DNA of 64,000 nucleotides, taken from the NCBI GenBank assembly GCA_028821605.1, contig JAPPFM010000055.1:62001-126000 (forward strand). The letters run 5' to 3'. Positions 28,160 through 37,168 of the stretch are shown here, piece by piece. Within the stretch, counting starts at the first letter, position 1; each line of letters begins with the position of its first letter. The DNA is from Candidatus Poribacteria bacterium (GTDB taxonomy: Bacteria; Poribacteria; WGA-4E; WGA-3G). The notes under the pieces are model-generated. The model searched no databases, was not told where the DNA came from, and saw only the letters and a program-made list of their open reading frames with translations. The position numbers and the translations under genes were made by a program.

Positions 28160-29563
28160 CTAAACTTCAACGCGTACAAATGCAAGGAACGCTCCGGAGA
28201 GAAAAACAACGAAAAACAACGTTAGCAACAGCAGATCTACTGCTGCAGCGTTGAAATCGCGACCGAGACTGAGCGTATCTTCAAACGTTGGAATTGATTC
28301 TGGGCTGATGGGCTTTTTCGACATACCCTCATAAACCCCAATGATATGCGGACTTTCGGGATCGGCTCTATCCATATCCGAGACGAATTCTCGGTATTCA
28401 CGGGCATAACGCTGCACGTTCTCTACAAATTGTTGGTGCCGTTCAAATCCAGTTCCAGCGAAAACCTCAAGGAGATGCTGGACCAGCACGACCGGTGAGA
28501 TGCGGGTAACGGAACGCGCTAATTGAATTTGGGCATGCTGTTGGGTTAAGTATTCGTGGCTCAAACGTTCCCGTTCTGTTACGTCTTTGATGACATATTC
28601 ACCCGCTAACTCTATTTTTTTCGCTGAATCCTCACGCGTGCCTTGCAAACGAGTGTCGTATTCACCCCTAAGTTCATTTACAAGTTGTCTGGCGCGTTGG
28701 TCGAATTGACCATAAGTCATCGGTGTTGAAAATCCACTTGCAATGGAGGCAAGCGTGCTCGGCATAAAAACCACGAAAGTGACCCACGTTAGCAGAAGGA
28801 CCACAAGACTCGCTGCACTGTGCCGTACACGTGACGACACCAACAACCCTAACGCAAGAAACAGACACAGGTACAGAATCGCAATAAAAAAAATAATACC
28901 TAAACGGTTCCACGCCTCAACGCCAAGTTGCACATCGTTGGACGCGGAAATTACCAACAGATTCATTAACACCGCGAGTGTAAACGGGACACTAATACTT
29001 AGCAGCGCGCCTAAAAATTTACCAATCAACACGGTATGTCGCGGCACCGAGTTCGCCAATGTCAAACGTAGTGTACCACGCTCGTGTTCGCCAGAAATCG
29101 AATCAAAGGTGAATAGAATCGCGATGAGACTTAAGACGTACCCGATCACAAACTCCCAATCTATTTTGATAGTGTCCGGACGAATATTTTTTGAATTGAG
29201 AGTCGCAGGCATATAATCTAACTGCCAGAAGCCTGCTAAGCCATCGGTTGCCCAAGCGTGAAATCCGCGGACATTATCTGGCAAAAATGCCTCACCGCCA
29301 TCTGCACAGAAATGGAGAGATGACGGCTTTTTGTAAAGGTATCCGGGACCCTCTTGCGCAATGTTATATAAATGTGTTCGAGATCTTAAACGATTCAGCG
29401 ATCCTGTGACACCATCGTGATATTTCTGCATCCGCACAGGATGTTCCTTGAGATGCACAGTCGCATTGATCAGCATCAAGCCGAGAAGCAGTATGGTTGT
29501 CAACGCAAACCGGAGGCTATTCAGATTGTCGTAAATTTCTCGTTTCGCAATATGCCAAATCAT
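28160..29563 (-). CDS. ABC-2 type permease, A type (copy 1)
   Basis: A 467-residue integral membrane protein. One N-terminal helix (LRFALTTILLLGLMLINA) is followed by an extracytoplasmic loop of about 110 residues, four clustered helices containing GEHERGTLRLTLANSVPRHT, a second large soluble segment and a C-terminal helix. This is the ABC-2/DUF3526-like permease architecture. It has no ATPase domain and no ATPase gene is adjacent. The sequence EMDRADPES-like DMDRADPESPH and EGMSKKPISPESIP recur in the A-type paralogues at 44422 and 55924. The partner B gene lies just upstream. Confidence 0.85.
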   Translation of the reverse strand: MIWHIAKREIYDNLNSLRFALTTILLLGLMLINATVHLKEHPVRMQKYHDGVTGSLNRLRSRTHLYNIAQEGPGYLYKKPSSLHFCADGGEAFLPDNVRGFHAWATDGLAGFWQLDYMPATLNSKNIRPDTIKIDWEFVIGYVLSLIAILFTFDSISGEHERGTLRLTLANSVPRHTVLIGKFLGALLSISVPFTLAVLMNLLVISASNDVQLGVEAWNRLGIIFFIAILYLCLFLALGLLVSSRVRHSAASLVVLLLTWVTFVVFMPSTLASIASGFSTPMTYGQFDQRARQLVNELRGEYDTRLQGTREDSAKKIELAGEYVIKDVTERERLSHEYLTQQHAQIQLARSVTRISPVVLVQHLLEVFAGTGFERHQQFVENVQRYAREYREFVSDMDRADPESPHIIGVYEGMSKKPISPESIPTFEDTLSLGRDFNAAAVDLLLLTLFFVVFLSGAFLAFVRVEV

Positions 29564-29567
29564 TTTT

Positions 29568-29712
29568 TTATAGTTATCAGTTATCAGTACGGATTACTGC
29601 GTAATCCTTTCAGTTTTCAGTTAAGCCTTGTGGCATTCAAAGCACTTATGACTACCATAGGACTTAACTGACAACTGAGAACTGGAAGCGAACGTAGTGA
29701 GCGTACTGAACG
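29568..29712. repeat. Intergenic inverted-repeat unit (family SR, copy 5)
   Basis: The arms TATAGTTATCAGTTATCAGT and CTTAACTGACAACTGAGAAC with internal GGATTACTGCGTAATCC palindrome. It separates permease B from permease A in copy 1. Confidence 0.65.
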
Positions 29713-29717
29713 CTATT

Positions 29718-31253
29718 TTACACTTCACTTTTGATGAAAATGAGAAATATTATTACGAACAGAATTATATTAAGCATGACCAGTATAGATACATCCGGCA
29801 GCGCCCGCTTAGCATTTGTGGCAACGTCAACCCTTTGAAAGGAAAACTGAGGTAAACTGTTCCAATCCACCGCGCCCTTGTCGGCAGAAAACCATTGTTG
29901 CGATCCGAAAGCGTCCTTATCATAGTAATAATCTATCAAGGTCCGTCGGTGCCTTCGCGCCGCTTCAAAAAAATCTCTGAGTCCGCGTAGGTCTGTCCCT
30001 GCCCACGCTTGTGTTGCCGCGTCGTACATCCCGACTGGCGAGCCTCTCAAAAGGATGCGATCGACAATCGCTGGTTGAACGAAGATAGTTTCGAGTGCCT
30101 GTTTTCGGACAAGCCATGCGCGTTCTGCGGTGTTGATGATCTGCGGTCCGAGGAAACGGTAATAATCCTGTGCGTGTGGTATTTGCGGTTTGGATGCTTC
30201 ACTAAGTTCCTCAATGTTTGAAACGGCGTGGTAGTCGTACCTAAGTGTTGATGAATCTCTATGAAAGTATTCGTAGTGGTAACCTGATCCCCATATCTGG
30301 TTGAAATTCGGATCTGCTCCTACCATACCCAAATGTGGATCTTCCCCTGGAACGGCATCATTCGCAAGGAAGTGCTTTCGCTCTCTGTCGAATGCTTCCC
30401 ATATCTGTTTGATTTCCTCGTAAGCGGATACCATACGTGGTTGAGAAGTCTGAGGCGGGGCAATCGCGGCAAGAACCGCGTTTGGATACACCAACACCCA
30501 AAACCCCCAGACAAACATAGCAATCATCAGCGCGGTACCGGTTCTGCGGGTTACTGCTGAAATTAGCATGCCGATGAGGTAGAATACCGACAGATAGACA
30601 ATTGAACTCAAGATAATCCCACCGATACGGAGGAAATCACCCATACTCAGAGAAATGAACGTGGATGTTGTCAGCAAAATCATCGCGAGGAGTAGACTCA
30701 TCAGCAACGGAACAAGCAAGCAGAGCATGGCACTGATGTATTTCGCAAGCAGGATTTGACCGCGACGCACCGGATGCGTTACGACCAAACGCAATGTGCC
30801 ACGCTCGCGTTCCCCCGCAATGGCATCGTAGGCGAAAATAAGTGCTATTAGACTCAGAACGACCTGAAAAATAAAAACAATATCAATCGAAGTGAAGAGG
30901 TTGAGAAGTGGATTCGTCAATTTATACGTTCCAGTATCCCACAGCGTCGGCACAAAACTGTGAGATATCCAAATCTCGTTGCCCAGCCGTTTATCCAACC
31001 CGACATTGAAAATACTCAACGGATTTGGTGGTCGGGCAACGTTCAATCTTCCGCCCGAATAGGTCTTCAATTCCTGTGATTGCCGATGCTGCGTTTTGAG
31101 AACAGTGTTGTAAGCTTCTAACCGTCGCTCATAATCCCTGATAAGCACAAAGGTGTTGGCGACAACAAGCAACAACATAATTAAGACTGCTGCAGCGAAG
31201 CGGAACGTCATCAGGTTGTCGAGGAGTTCTCGGCGAATGAGCGTTGTTAGCAT
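29718..31253 (-). CDS. ABC-2 type permease, B type (copy 1)
   Basis: A 511-residue membrane protein that begins MLTTLIRRELLDNLMTFRF. One N-terminal helix, a soluble loop, five helices around residues 120-270 including AGERERGTLRLVVTHPVRRG, a large soluble segment, and a C-terminal helix ending in FIKSEV. Conserved B-type words are SPVGMYDAATQAWAGTDL and WFSADKG. The start is 12 bases after the stop of the ECF-TPR (b) gene, so it is certainly in the same transcript. No ATP-binding subunit is nearby; it may share an ATPase encoded elsewhere. Confidence 0.85.
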   Translation of the reverse strand: MLTTLIRRELLDNLMTFRFAAAVLIMLLLVVANTFVLIRDYERRLEAYNTVLKTQHRQSQELKTYSGGRLNVARPPNPLSIFNVGLDKRLGNEIWISHSFVPTLWDTGTYKLTNPLLNLFTSIDIVFIFQVVLSLIALIFAYDAIAGERERGTLRLVVTHPVRRGQILLAKYISAMLCLLVPLLMSLLLAMILLTTSTFISLSMGDFLRIGGIILSSIVYLSVFYLIGMLISAVTRRTGTALMIAMFVWGFWVLVYPNAVLAAIAPPQTSQPRMVSAYEEIKQIWEAFDRERKHFLANDAVPGEDPHLGMVGADPNFNQIWGSGYHYEYFHRDSSTLRYDYHAVSNIEELSEASKPQIPHAQDYYRFLGPQIINTAERAWLVRKQALETIFVQPAIVDRILLRGSPVGMYDAATQAWAGTDLRGLRDFFEAARRHRRTLIDYYYDKDAFGSQQWFSADKGAVDWNSLPQFSFQRVDVATNAKRALPDVSILVMLNIILFVIIFLIFIKSEV

Positions 31254-31265
31254 GAAGTCTTCCTT

Positions 31266-32969
31266 TTACTTCTGCCCCAGAACCTTCAGAAACTCTGGAT
31301 CATCCTTTACATCCGAAAATTCGGGGGTCTCAAGAAATTCCGGATAGTAGGTATTCAGATAATTGTAGGAAGTAACCACATACTTGTCCTGAGCGACCTT
31401 CAAATGGTGTAAAGTCTTCTCTCGATTTTTCTCGGATGCCCAGATGCTCACAGCGAGCATGAAGTGACTATGTTCATTCCAATTTTCCAAATCGATGGCG
31501 AGTTGTAGCAAACGTTTCGCTTCGTTATACTTCTTTGACCATACCAGACAACAACCGATATTGTGAGCAGCCCAAATAAGTTCGTAAGTATTTACAGGAA
31601 AACCTGCATCCAGTTTTTTCAACTCTCCTTGAATAAATGTGTTCGTTTCCGTATAGACTTGATCGAGACGATCCGAATTTTCCTGTTTACTATACAACAG
31701 CAGTTGATTCTCTCTTATAGCCAACCAGAACCTAAAATAACTCCTCCAACCGGGTTTGCCATTGGCACGTTCCAACTTTTCTATTTCGAGAAGTGCCGCC
31801 TCTAACTGGTCGTTCTTTCGTAATATCTCTGCTCCGAATTGCAGAAACATGCAACGACTGTACTGACTCACTTCAGGATTCTCTAAACGTTCAGATGCCT
31901 CGTTGTAAAGTTGAACCCAGTCATCAATACGACCTTCCGCTTTCCAACATCCGGCGGTGGTCAGATTGGAAACAATCCGTAACACATATTTTTCTGACTG
32001 CTTGCATGCCCAACGGTAAAGACGCATCTGTTCCTCAATAGCTTCTCGGTTTCTCCGAAGAAAAGCGAGACTATGCACTAAAGATTTATGCGACCAGTAA
32101 CGTTCTGTATCATCTGGCGCGTTATCCATATACTTACGGAGTAGAGGCACCCGTTTTTCCATGCCGAGACTACCCATACGCGAGTACATATCATCAACTA
32201 CAAGATGCACCAACTCAGGTGTGATTTCACCCTTAAGCGCATCTTCAATCTCGTTGGCTGCCTCCTTAAGAATATCCTCTCTTGATGCAGGGTCAGATTT
32301 TACTTGTTCCATGAGTGCATCGAACTTGCTGCGAAGTTGCGCTAATTGATTCATAATATTCTCCTTCAGGTTATCTGATAATTCTGAATGACCAAGGAAT
32401 TCTTGATCTGCTTGTAGACGCTTTCGCGCCCGGTGGAGTCGACTCGCAATTGTATTGACCGACACCCCCAAGAATTTGCTGATCTCTTTCGTTGGCATTT
32501 CGTCAAGATAGTAGAGTGTTACGACCGTGCGTTCATTCTCCGGCAGTTTTTCCAAAAGTTTTTGGATAAGTTCATGGCAATACTCGGTTCTTTCGGTCAT
32601 CCACTGTTCTGACATATAATGTATATAAGAGGATTCCTCGATTTCTTCCAGACGGGCACCCTCCAGCGATTGCATGGTAGGTTGTTGCTGCCGTATCCGT
32701 GTTTGCTTTCGTATCCAATCAATGCAAAGCCGATTTGCCATAACATGGAGCCACCCGGCAAATTGATTTGGATTCTTGAGGGTCGGAAGTTTTTTGTATG
32801 CCTTAAGGAAGACATCCTGCATAATCTCTTCAGCATAGTGATAATCGCCGATCTTCCGCCACACAAGGGTATGAACGCTCTTTTGGTACTTTTCGACCAA
32901 GGTCCCAAACGCAGCATCATCGCCCGATAAAATTTTGCGGATTAGTTGAACGTCGTCTTCTCTTTCCAC
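31266..32969 (-). CDS. ECF sigma factor with TPR-like C-terminal domain (b)
   Basis: 567 residues from GTG 32969, with AGGGGG just upstream; an upstream ATG (33047) lacks a ribosome site. Region 2 (EEIMQDVFLKAYKKL, FAGWLHVMANRLCIDW) and region 4 (NERTVVTLYYLDEMPTKEISKFLGVSVNTIASRLHRARKRL) are intact. The helical TPR-like domain spans residues 206-567 and is closely similar to that of 26171, down to the final KDDPEFLKVLxQK. Internal AAGGAG plus ATG at 32354. Promoter motif P2 lies at the same 117-base distance as P1. Its stop is 12 bases before permease B. Confidence 0.9.
   Translation of the reverse strand: MEREDDVQLIRKILSGDDAAFGTLVEKYQKSVHTLVWRKIGDYHYAEEIMQDVFLKAYKKLPTLKNPNQFAGWLHVMANRLCIDWIRKQTRIRQQQPTMQSLEGARLEEIEESSYIHYMSEQWMTERTEYCHELIQKLLEKLPENERTVVTLYYLDEMPTKEISKFLGVSVNTIASRLHRARKRLQADQEFLGHSELSDNLKENIMNQLAQLRSKFDALMEQVKSDPASREDILKEAANEIEDALKGEITPELVHLVVDDMYSRMGSLGMEKRVPLLRKYMDNAPDDTERYWSHKSLVHSLAFLRRNREAIEEQMRLYRWACKQSEKYVLRIVSNLTTAGCWKAEGRIDDWVQLYNEASERLENPEVSQYSRCMFLQFGAEILRKNDQLEAALLEIEKLERANGKPGWRSYFRFWLAIRENQLLLYSKQENSDRLDQVYTETNTFIQGELKKLDAGFPVNTYELIWAAHNIGCCLVWSKKYNEAKRLLQLAIDLENWNEHSHFMLAVSIWASEKNREKTLHHLKVAQDKYVVTSYNYLNTYYPEFLETPEFSDVKDDPEFLKVLGQK
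32352..32370 (-). promoter_or_regulatory. Internal Shine-Dalgarno and ATG at sigma/TPR junction (b)
   Basis: On the - strand AAGGAGAATATTATG; in-frame ATG 32354 corresponds to residue 206. Same position as in paralogue (a). Confidence 0.55.
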
Positions 32970-33074
32970 GAAATTTCCCCCTAATGACCATATTAGATCA
33001 CGTATACCTTCGCCAAAAAGTTTAATCATAAACCACGTTTTGTGCAATAAAACAATATGGGCAGTTTACACCCT

Positions 33075-33114
33075 CTATTATTAAAGACGAAATTTTGGGC
33101 AAAAATCTTGCATT
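33075..33114 (-). promoter_or_regulatory. ECF-like promoter motif P2
   Basis: On the - strand AATGCAAGATT, then TTTCGTCTTTAATAATAG. Nearly identical to P3 over 40 bases. It lies upstream of the ECF-TPR (b) gene. Confidence 0.65.
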
Positions 33115-33159
33115 TTGGGAAAAAAGTGAAAAAAATCTATTACCACAAGCGCGTTTGAA

Positions 33160-33265
33160 TTGTTGGGTTTCGCTATACCTATCTCCACGAATGCCCCATG
33201 GAAAAACAGAATTTTCTCTGCAAACTAACGTATCTTATTTTTTTCTGCTCAACCCAACCTACTGG
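33160..33265. repeat. Dispersed repeat R4, copy 1
   Basis: Begins TTGGGTTTCGCTATACCTAT and ends GCTCAACCCAACCTACT, so its ends are loosely inverted. A second copy is at 49933-50036. Confidence 0.55.
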
Positions 33266-33304
33266 ACTAACCCGCAAGTCTTGGATTCTTATATCGAACC
33301 CAAA

Positions 33305-35650
33305 TTACTTTAGGTATTCATCGAACCAGTTTAGGACGCGTTCCCAATAATCGGCGAGTTTTTCGTTCGACCAGAAGCCAGGCCAGTGATCTGCTTCTTT
33401 GTATGTCAACAACACGACCTCTTTTCCAAGGCGGAAAAGCCCCATGAACATCTCCTGTGCCTGTTCAAAGGGTGTGAAATCTTGATCTCCGTGAATCAGA
33501 AGCAAAGGGGTTTCAACCTTGTCCAGATGAAAGACTGGTGAACCGTCGATGTAACGTTGCGGAAATTCCCATAAGGATCCACCCATGCCGAACTGTCCAA
33601 CCTCGTACCAACCCGTATTAGGTTGACTAAGGAACCCACTGATTAAGTTGCTCGCGGAGGCAACAGCGATGGCCGCCTTAAATCGTGTTGTCTGTGTGAT
33701 AAGGACATTCACGGTATATCCACCGAAACTGTGACCGATGACACCCAGTCGTTCGGGATCCACCTTTTTCGTTGCAATTGCTGCATCAATCCCCGGAAGA
33801 ACGACACTTGAGAACTGCTTGTACGGCTCGATTTTTCCTACGGGAAAATCAGGCAAGAAGACTGCATAGCCTCTTGAGACGAACATACCGGGATCAAAAT
33901 GCCACAGATTTTTTGCGAAACTAAACCGGTTTATACCGGACGAAGACGTTCCTCCTGCATAGACCTCCACAATCATCGGTACCGGATTTTTCTCAGATGC
34001 CTCAGGCGGTAGAGCGAGGATTCCTTTAACTGTTTGTCCGTCTTCAAGTGTCCACTCAATCAGTTCGCTACTGCCAAAGTTAATTGTCTTTAAGTGTGGA
34101 TTAACGTCTGTAATTTGCCGCGGAGATTTAAAAGTCGCATCGCTCATCCAGATATTCTGCGGTTCTTGGTTGCTCTCAACAACATAAACACATTCTCCGG
34201 TTTCCTCGGCTACATCTTGACGAAAGCGGCCTGCGTGAACATACCGATGTTCGTCTTTGTGCAGAAGTGTAATTGTGTCATCCGTGAGACTCAGACGATA
34301 AAAACTATGAGAGGCTCTTATTATGACAGCGTGGTCTACCATCCAAGGTGTGTAACCTTCGCTTGGGTAGAATACATCATGAACAGAAAACTCAAAGTTT
34401 TCCGTCAAGTTTCGTATCGCGCCATCATTCAGAGGCACTTTCCATACGTTCCCCTTTGCAATGCAGAGGAGTGCTTCACTTTCTGCCGTCCAGAGAGGAG
34501 GTTGATATGATCGTCCAAGGTCAACGTCAAGATCTTCTGTGAGATTACAGACGATGCCCGTCTCCACGTCAACAACGTATGTATTCCCTGATGCTAACTT
34601 ACCGCCTTCACCTCCCGTTGTCCATGCAACGTATTTTGAGTCCGGCGACCAGTTGACAGTAATTCCGTACGCAAGCCGAATTTTCCGCACAAGGGGTTCA
34701 ATTTCCGTGGATGAAGCCTCGCTTAACCCTTTTGGCAGCGGTAAGATGTAGAGATCAAATAGTTGTTGTTGCGCATCAATTGTTTCAGATCCTAAGGAAA
34801 CCGTAACAGCAACGTATTCCCCGCTCGGAGCAATATCGAAACTTCTAATTGCATATCCTTTCATCAACGAGAATGTTTGCCCAGTTTTCGTATCAGCGAT
34901 AACTAAGTCTTGGTTTCCTCTTCCTCGTTCTTTTTTGTTAGGTTGCTTGTTGTCCTGTGTTGACTCATCCTTTTGTTTTTGAAGTTCTCTTTTCGGCCGA
35001 TCCCAAACCACAACAAAGGACGGTTTAGGCGAAGTCTTAGAAGAAATTTGAGAGTTGTCTTGCACAGATTTTTCGTTGGTGGGGGTATCTATCGCGGAAA
35101 TGGATTTGAAAAGAACAAACCGTCCATCTGGTGTCCATTTGGGTACCTCAAAGCCAAAGAACGTCCGAACGGTTGCTGATGTGAACTCCTGCATATCATC
35201 GGATTCTCGGTTCCAAACATGTAGGTGAGGTTTACCCATCCGATCTGAGAAAAATGCAAGCCGCGTTCCGTCAGGAGACCATCTTGGTGCCCAACTTGAG
35301 CCCCAATCTGGAGTAAGGTTCCGATGTTCACCCGTACGCGTGTTCGTCACCCAGACCATTCCGTACGCCATTTCAATCATCACACCTGTTTTAGAATACG
35401 CTGAGTTTCCGCCGCCACCTTCATACTTTTCACGGTTCTGCGTGTTGTAAGCAATCCAGTTTCCGTCGAAGGTAATATCAATAGGAACGCGCCCGACAAA
35501 TGTGTTAAACTTAAGCAAATCTTCAAGTGTTAAAGGATTCATTTCTTCTCCTTCGCTCCAGGCTATTGCCGTCCAAGCGATTAAACAGATGAGTAAACCA
35601 GAGCAGACGTTAATGATGTTTCTGTAATTCATTGGATTGAGTAATTCCAT
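33305..35650 (-). CDS. S9 family (prolyl oligopeptidase) peptidase, exported
   Basis: 781 residues from ATG 35650, preceded by GGAGG; the longer frame to 35767 would read through promoter P3. The N-terminal hydrophobic segment (GLLICLIAWTAIAWS) is a signal peptide. A beta-propeller of WD40-like repeats (PRWSPDGTRLAFFSD, VNWSPDSKYVAW) precedes the alpha/beta hydrolase domain with Ser in GHSFGGYTVN, Asp in IHGDQDFTPF and His in EADHWPGF. It hydrolyses oligopeptides in the periplasm. The leader predicted from P3 is only about 20 bases, so this gene is a strong candidate member of the ECF regulon. Confidence 0.92.
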   Translation of the reverse strand: MELLNPMNYRNIINVCSGLLICLIAWTAIAWSEGEEMNPLTLEDLLKFNTFVGRVPIDITFDGNWIAYNTQNREKYEGGGGNSAYSKTGVMIEMAYGMVWVTNTRTGEHRNLTPDWGSSWAPRWSPDGTRLAFFSDRMGKPHLHVWNRESDDMQEFTSATVRTFFGFEVPKWTPDGRFVLFKSISAIDTPTNEKSVQDNSQISSKTSPKPSFVVVWDRPKRELQKQKDESTQDNKQPNKKERGRGNQDLVIADTKTGQTFSLMKGYAIRSFDIAPSGEYVAVTVSLGSETIDAQQQLFDLYILPLPKGLSEASSTEIEPLVRKIRLAYGITVNWSPDSKYVAWTTGGEGGKLASGNTYVVDVETGIVCNLTEDLDVDLGRSYQPPLWTAESEALLCIAKGNVWKVPLNDGAIRNLTENFEFSVHDVFYPSEGYTPWMVDHAVIIRASHSFYRLSLTDDTITLLHKDEHRYVHAGRFRQDVAEETGECVYVVESNQEPQNIWMSDATFKSPRQITDVNPHLKTINFGSSELIEWTLEDGQTVKGILALPPEASEKNPVPMIVEVYAGGTSSSGINRFSFAKNLWHFDPGMFVSRGYAVFLPDFPVGKIEPYKQFSSVVLPGIDAAIATKKVDPERLGVIGHSFGGYTVNVLITQTTRFKAAIAVASASNLISGFLSQPNTGWYEVGQFGMGGSLWEFPQRYIDGSPVFHLDKVETPLLLIHGDQDFTPFEQAQEMFMGLFRLGKEVVLLTYKEADHWPGFWSNEKLADYWERVLNWFDEYLK

Positions 35651-35664
35651 AAGGTTTATCCTCC

Positions 35665-35704
35665 CTATTATTAAAGACGAAATTTTAGGCAGAAATCTTG
35701 CATT
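35665..35704 (-). promoter_or_regulatory. ECF-like promoter motif P3
   Basis: On the - strand AATGCAAGATTTCTG, then TTTCGTCTTTAATAATAGG. The CGTC is 26 bases before the S9 peptidase ATG. The AT-rich upstream block AAAATTCAGATTTTTTC is also present. Confidence 0.65.
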
Positions 35705-35764
35705 TTGAGAAAAAAAATGAAAAAATCTGAATTTTTTAGAATTTGTTTTGTGAGTGTCGGGCAA

Positions 35765-35797
35765 CAAAAAAGGGAACCGGTAAAAAAACCAGTTCCC
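35765..35797 (-). terminator. Rho-independent terminator after the STAS gene
   Basis: On the - strand: stem GGGAACTGG / CCGGTTCCC with a T-rich loop, followed by TTTTTT. It begins 28 bases after the stop of the STAS gene and lies just upstream of promoter P3, isolating the two units. Confidence 0.8.
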
Positions 35798-35824
35798 TGT
35801 GGATATTCTACTAGACTTCGACAG

Positions 35825-36166
35825 CTAAGCTGACAGTCCAGCAACAGCAGCGTCCTCACTGTCGAAATGTTCAAACAGATTAACCAAACGACTCAGAACA
35901 ATGAGATTTTTGATATGTTTCCCGACATTGACGACACCCACGCGTCCTTGTTTTCGTGACGCAGCAGCGTATGCTTCCATCAAGGTGCCAAGACCTGAAC
36001 TGTCGATCCGATTGACCTGCTCGAAATTGATGAGGATACGTGGGGTATCAGAAGCCTCTATTTGTGGCAAAATAACTTTCCGTAAGTCTGATGCGGAACG
36101 TCCGCCCACCTTTCCAGTGGGTTTCAAAATCGAGATGCCGTTTTGCTGGCGAATTTGCGTTGTCAT
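35825..36166 (-). CDS. STAS-domain anti-sigma factor antagonist
   Basis: A 113-residue single-domain protein of the SpoIIAA/anti-anti-sigma family. The switch segment RIDSSGLGTLMEAY with the phosphorylatable Ser-Ser pair, and the N-terminal GISILKPTGKVGG, are diagnostic. These proteins bind a serine-kinase anti-sigma factor when unphosphorylated. No such kinase is encoded in the window, so its partner is elsewhere. AAAAGGAG precedes the ATG. It follows a small membrane protein gene and ends at a clear terminator, so the two form a short operon. Confidence 0.93.
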   Translation of the reverse strand: MTTQIRQQNGISILKPTGKVGGRSASDLRKVILPQIEASDTPRILINFEQVNRIDSSGLGTLMEAYAAASRKQGRVGVVNVGKHIKNLIVLSRLVNLFEHFDSEDAAVAGLSA

Positions 36167-36287
36167 TTTTTTCTCCTTTTTTTATTTCTGGAATTTGTCA
36201 CTGTTAATTGTTTTTCAATACTATTCAAACGTTCACTTTAAAGATACGTTGGCTTCACCCGAATTCTATTAATTAAAAACCTTCTTT

Positions 36288-36482
36288 TTACTTCAAATCT
36301 AAGTCTACGTCTGTTTTGAGGCGTTTATGGAGTGTTTCAAAAGACGCTCCCCAATGCCTCTCCTCTGTGTGAGGATCGCGCTGTTCAGCAGGCACGACAG
36401 TCTCATCATAGCCGAAAGCAAGGTAACCGATGCCGAAGAGTAACAAACAGACGAGGAGTAGATTAATCATTAGGAAACGCAT
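36288..36482 (-). CDS. Small single-span membrane protein
   Basis: 64 residues from ATG 36482, with AAGGAG upstream (36533 is an extended frame without a site). An N-terminal hydrophobic helix (MINLLLVCLLLFGIGYLAFG) is followed by a charged tail of about 40 residues ending LKTDVDLDLK. It could be a signal-anchor protein or exported. No family recognised. It lies 121 bases upstream of the STAS gene, and both are probably served by promoter motifs at 36707-36892. Confidence 0.55.
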   Translation of the reverse strand: MRFLMINLLLVCLLLFGIGYLAFGYDETVVPAEQRDPHTEERHWGASFETLHKRLKTDVDLDLK

Positions 36483-36706
36483 TTTTTTTCTCCTTATTAG
36501 AATAGGACTTGCATTTGAATTTGCAAGTGGCAATTTTGCTAAAATTTTACATCCGTTGATTTAAGTGACGCACTTTAGATGTCAAAAGGGTGCATTATTT
36601 TCAAAACGGGTGTTGAAACCAGATGAATTCAATTTGAAAGAATGGAGAGATAGAAGATGCATTCTCCGAACCTCTCAGTTTTTGCATTTTTTCTCCTTTT
36701 GCCTAC

Positions 36707-36787
36707 CTATATAGAGTCCGTTCCGGTAAAAAAGATAGTAAAAAAGTGAAGTTGTTGTTACTACAAACGAGTTCTAAAACAGTTGCA
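36707..36787 (-). promoter_or_regulatory. Second promoter-like motif pair (S1 + M3)
   Basis: On the - strand TGCAACTGTTTT, then TTTGTAGTA (36758-36787), followed by ACTATCTTTTTT and GGACTCTATATAGG (36707-36740). The same pair precedes the DUF5916 gene at 39216-39370. Confidence 0.45.
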
Positions 36788-36851
36788 TTTTTTTATTTAA
36801 AATTTTCAGAATATACAAACGTCCAGATGGTTCGTTTACTGTTCACGTTCT

Positions 36852-36892
36852 CTATTACTTAAAGACGAAAACTCGATCAGAAAACGTGCATT
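36852..36892 (-). promoter_or_regulatory. ECF-like promoter motif P4
   Basis: On the - strand AATGCACGTTTTCTG, then TTTTCGTCTTTAAG. It is followed by the small-membrane-protein/STAS operon 370 bases downstream. The AT-rich block AAAAAATCCAGTTTTTTC lies upstream, as in P1 and P3. Confidence 0.55.
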
Positions 36893-37168
36893 ATGTGCAA
36901 AAAATGAAAAAACTGGATTTTTTAGGTGGTGTTTTGTGAGGCAATTTCGGGCATCCTATAAACAGTCGATTGCGTAAATCTCAGAAGGATAATTATAGGG
37001 TTGTTGCTAAAGGACGTTTTAGGAAGATTCTCGCAAACTTTTTTCGTGGGAATTAAAGCAATAGACGCGATTGATCTCTGCAAGCGAGAACAATCGCGCC
37101 TTTTATGCGTCAGAAGCGTTCGCAAAACGCACCTCTGGTAGGTTATGTGGTGGAAATACTAACGAAAT

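Larger units (their letters stand above)
36483..37168. other. Long leader/intergenic region with stacked promoter motifs
   Basis: No gene is supported. It holds promoter motif P4 (36852-36892), a TGCAACT...TTTGTAGTA motif (36758-36787) and an ACTATC...GGACTCTATATAGG motif (36707-36740), all facing the small-membrane-protein/STAS operon. The segment 36900-37168 shows no recognisable feature. Confidence 0.5.
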
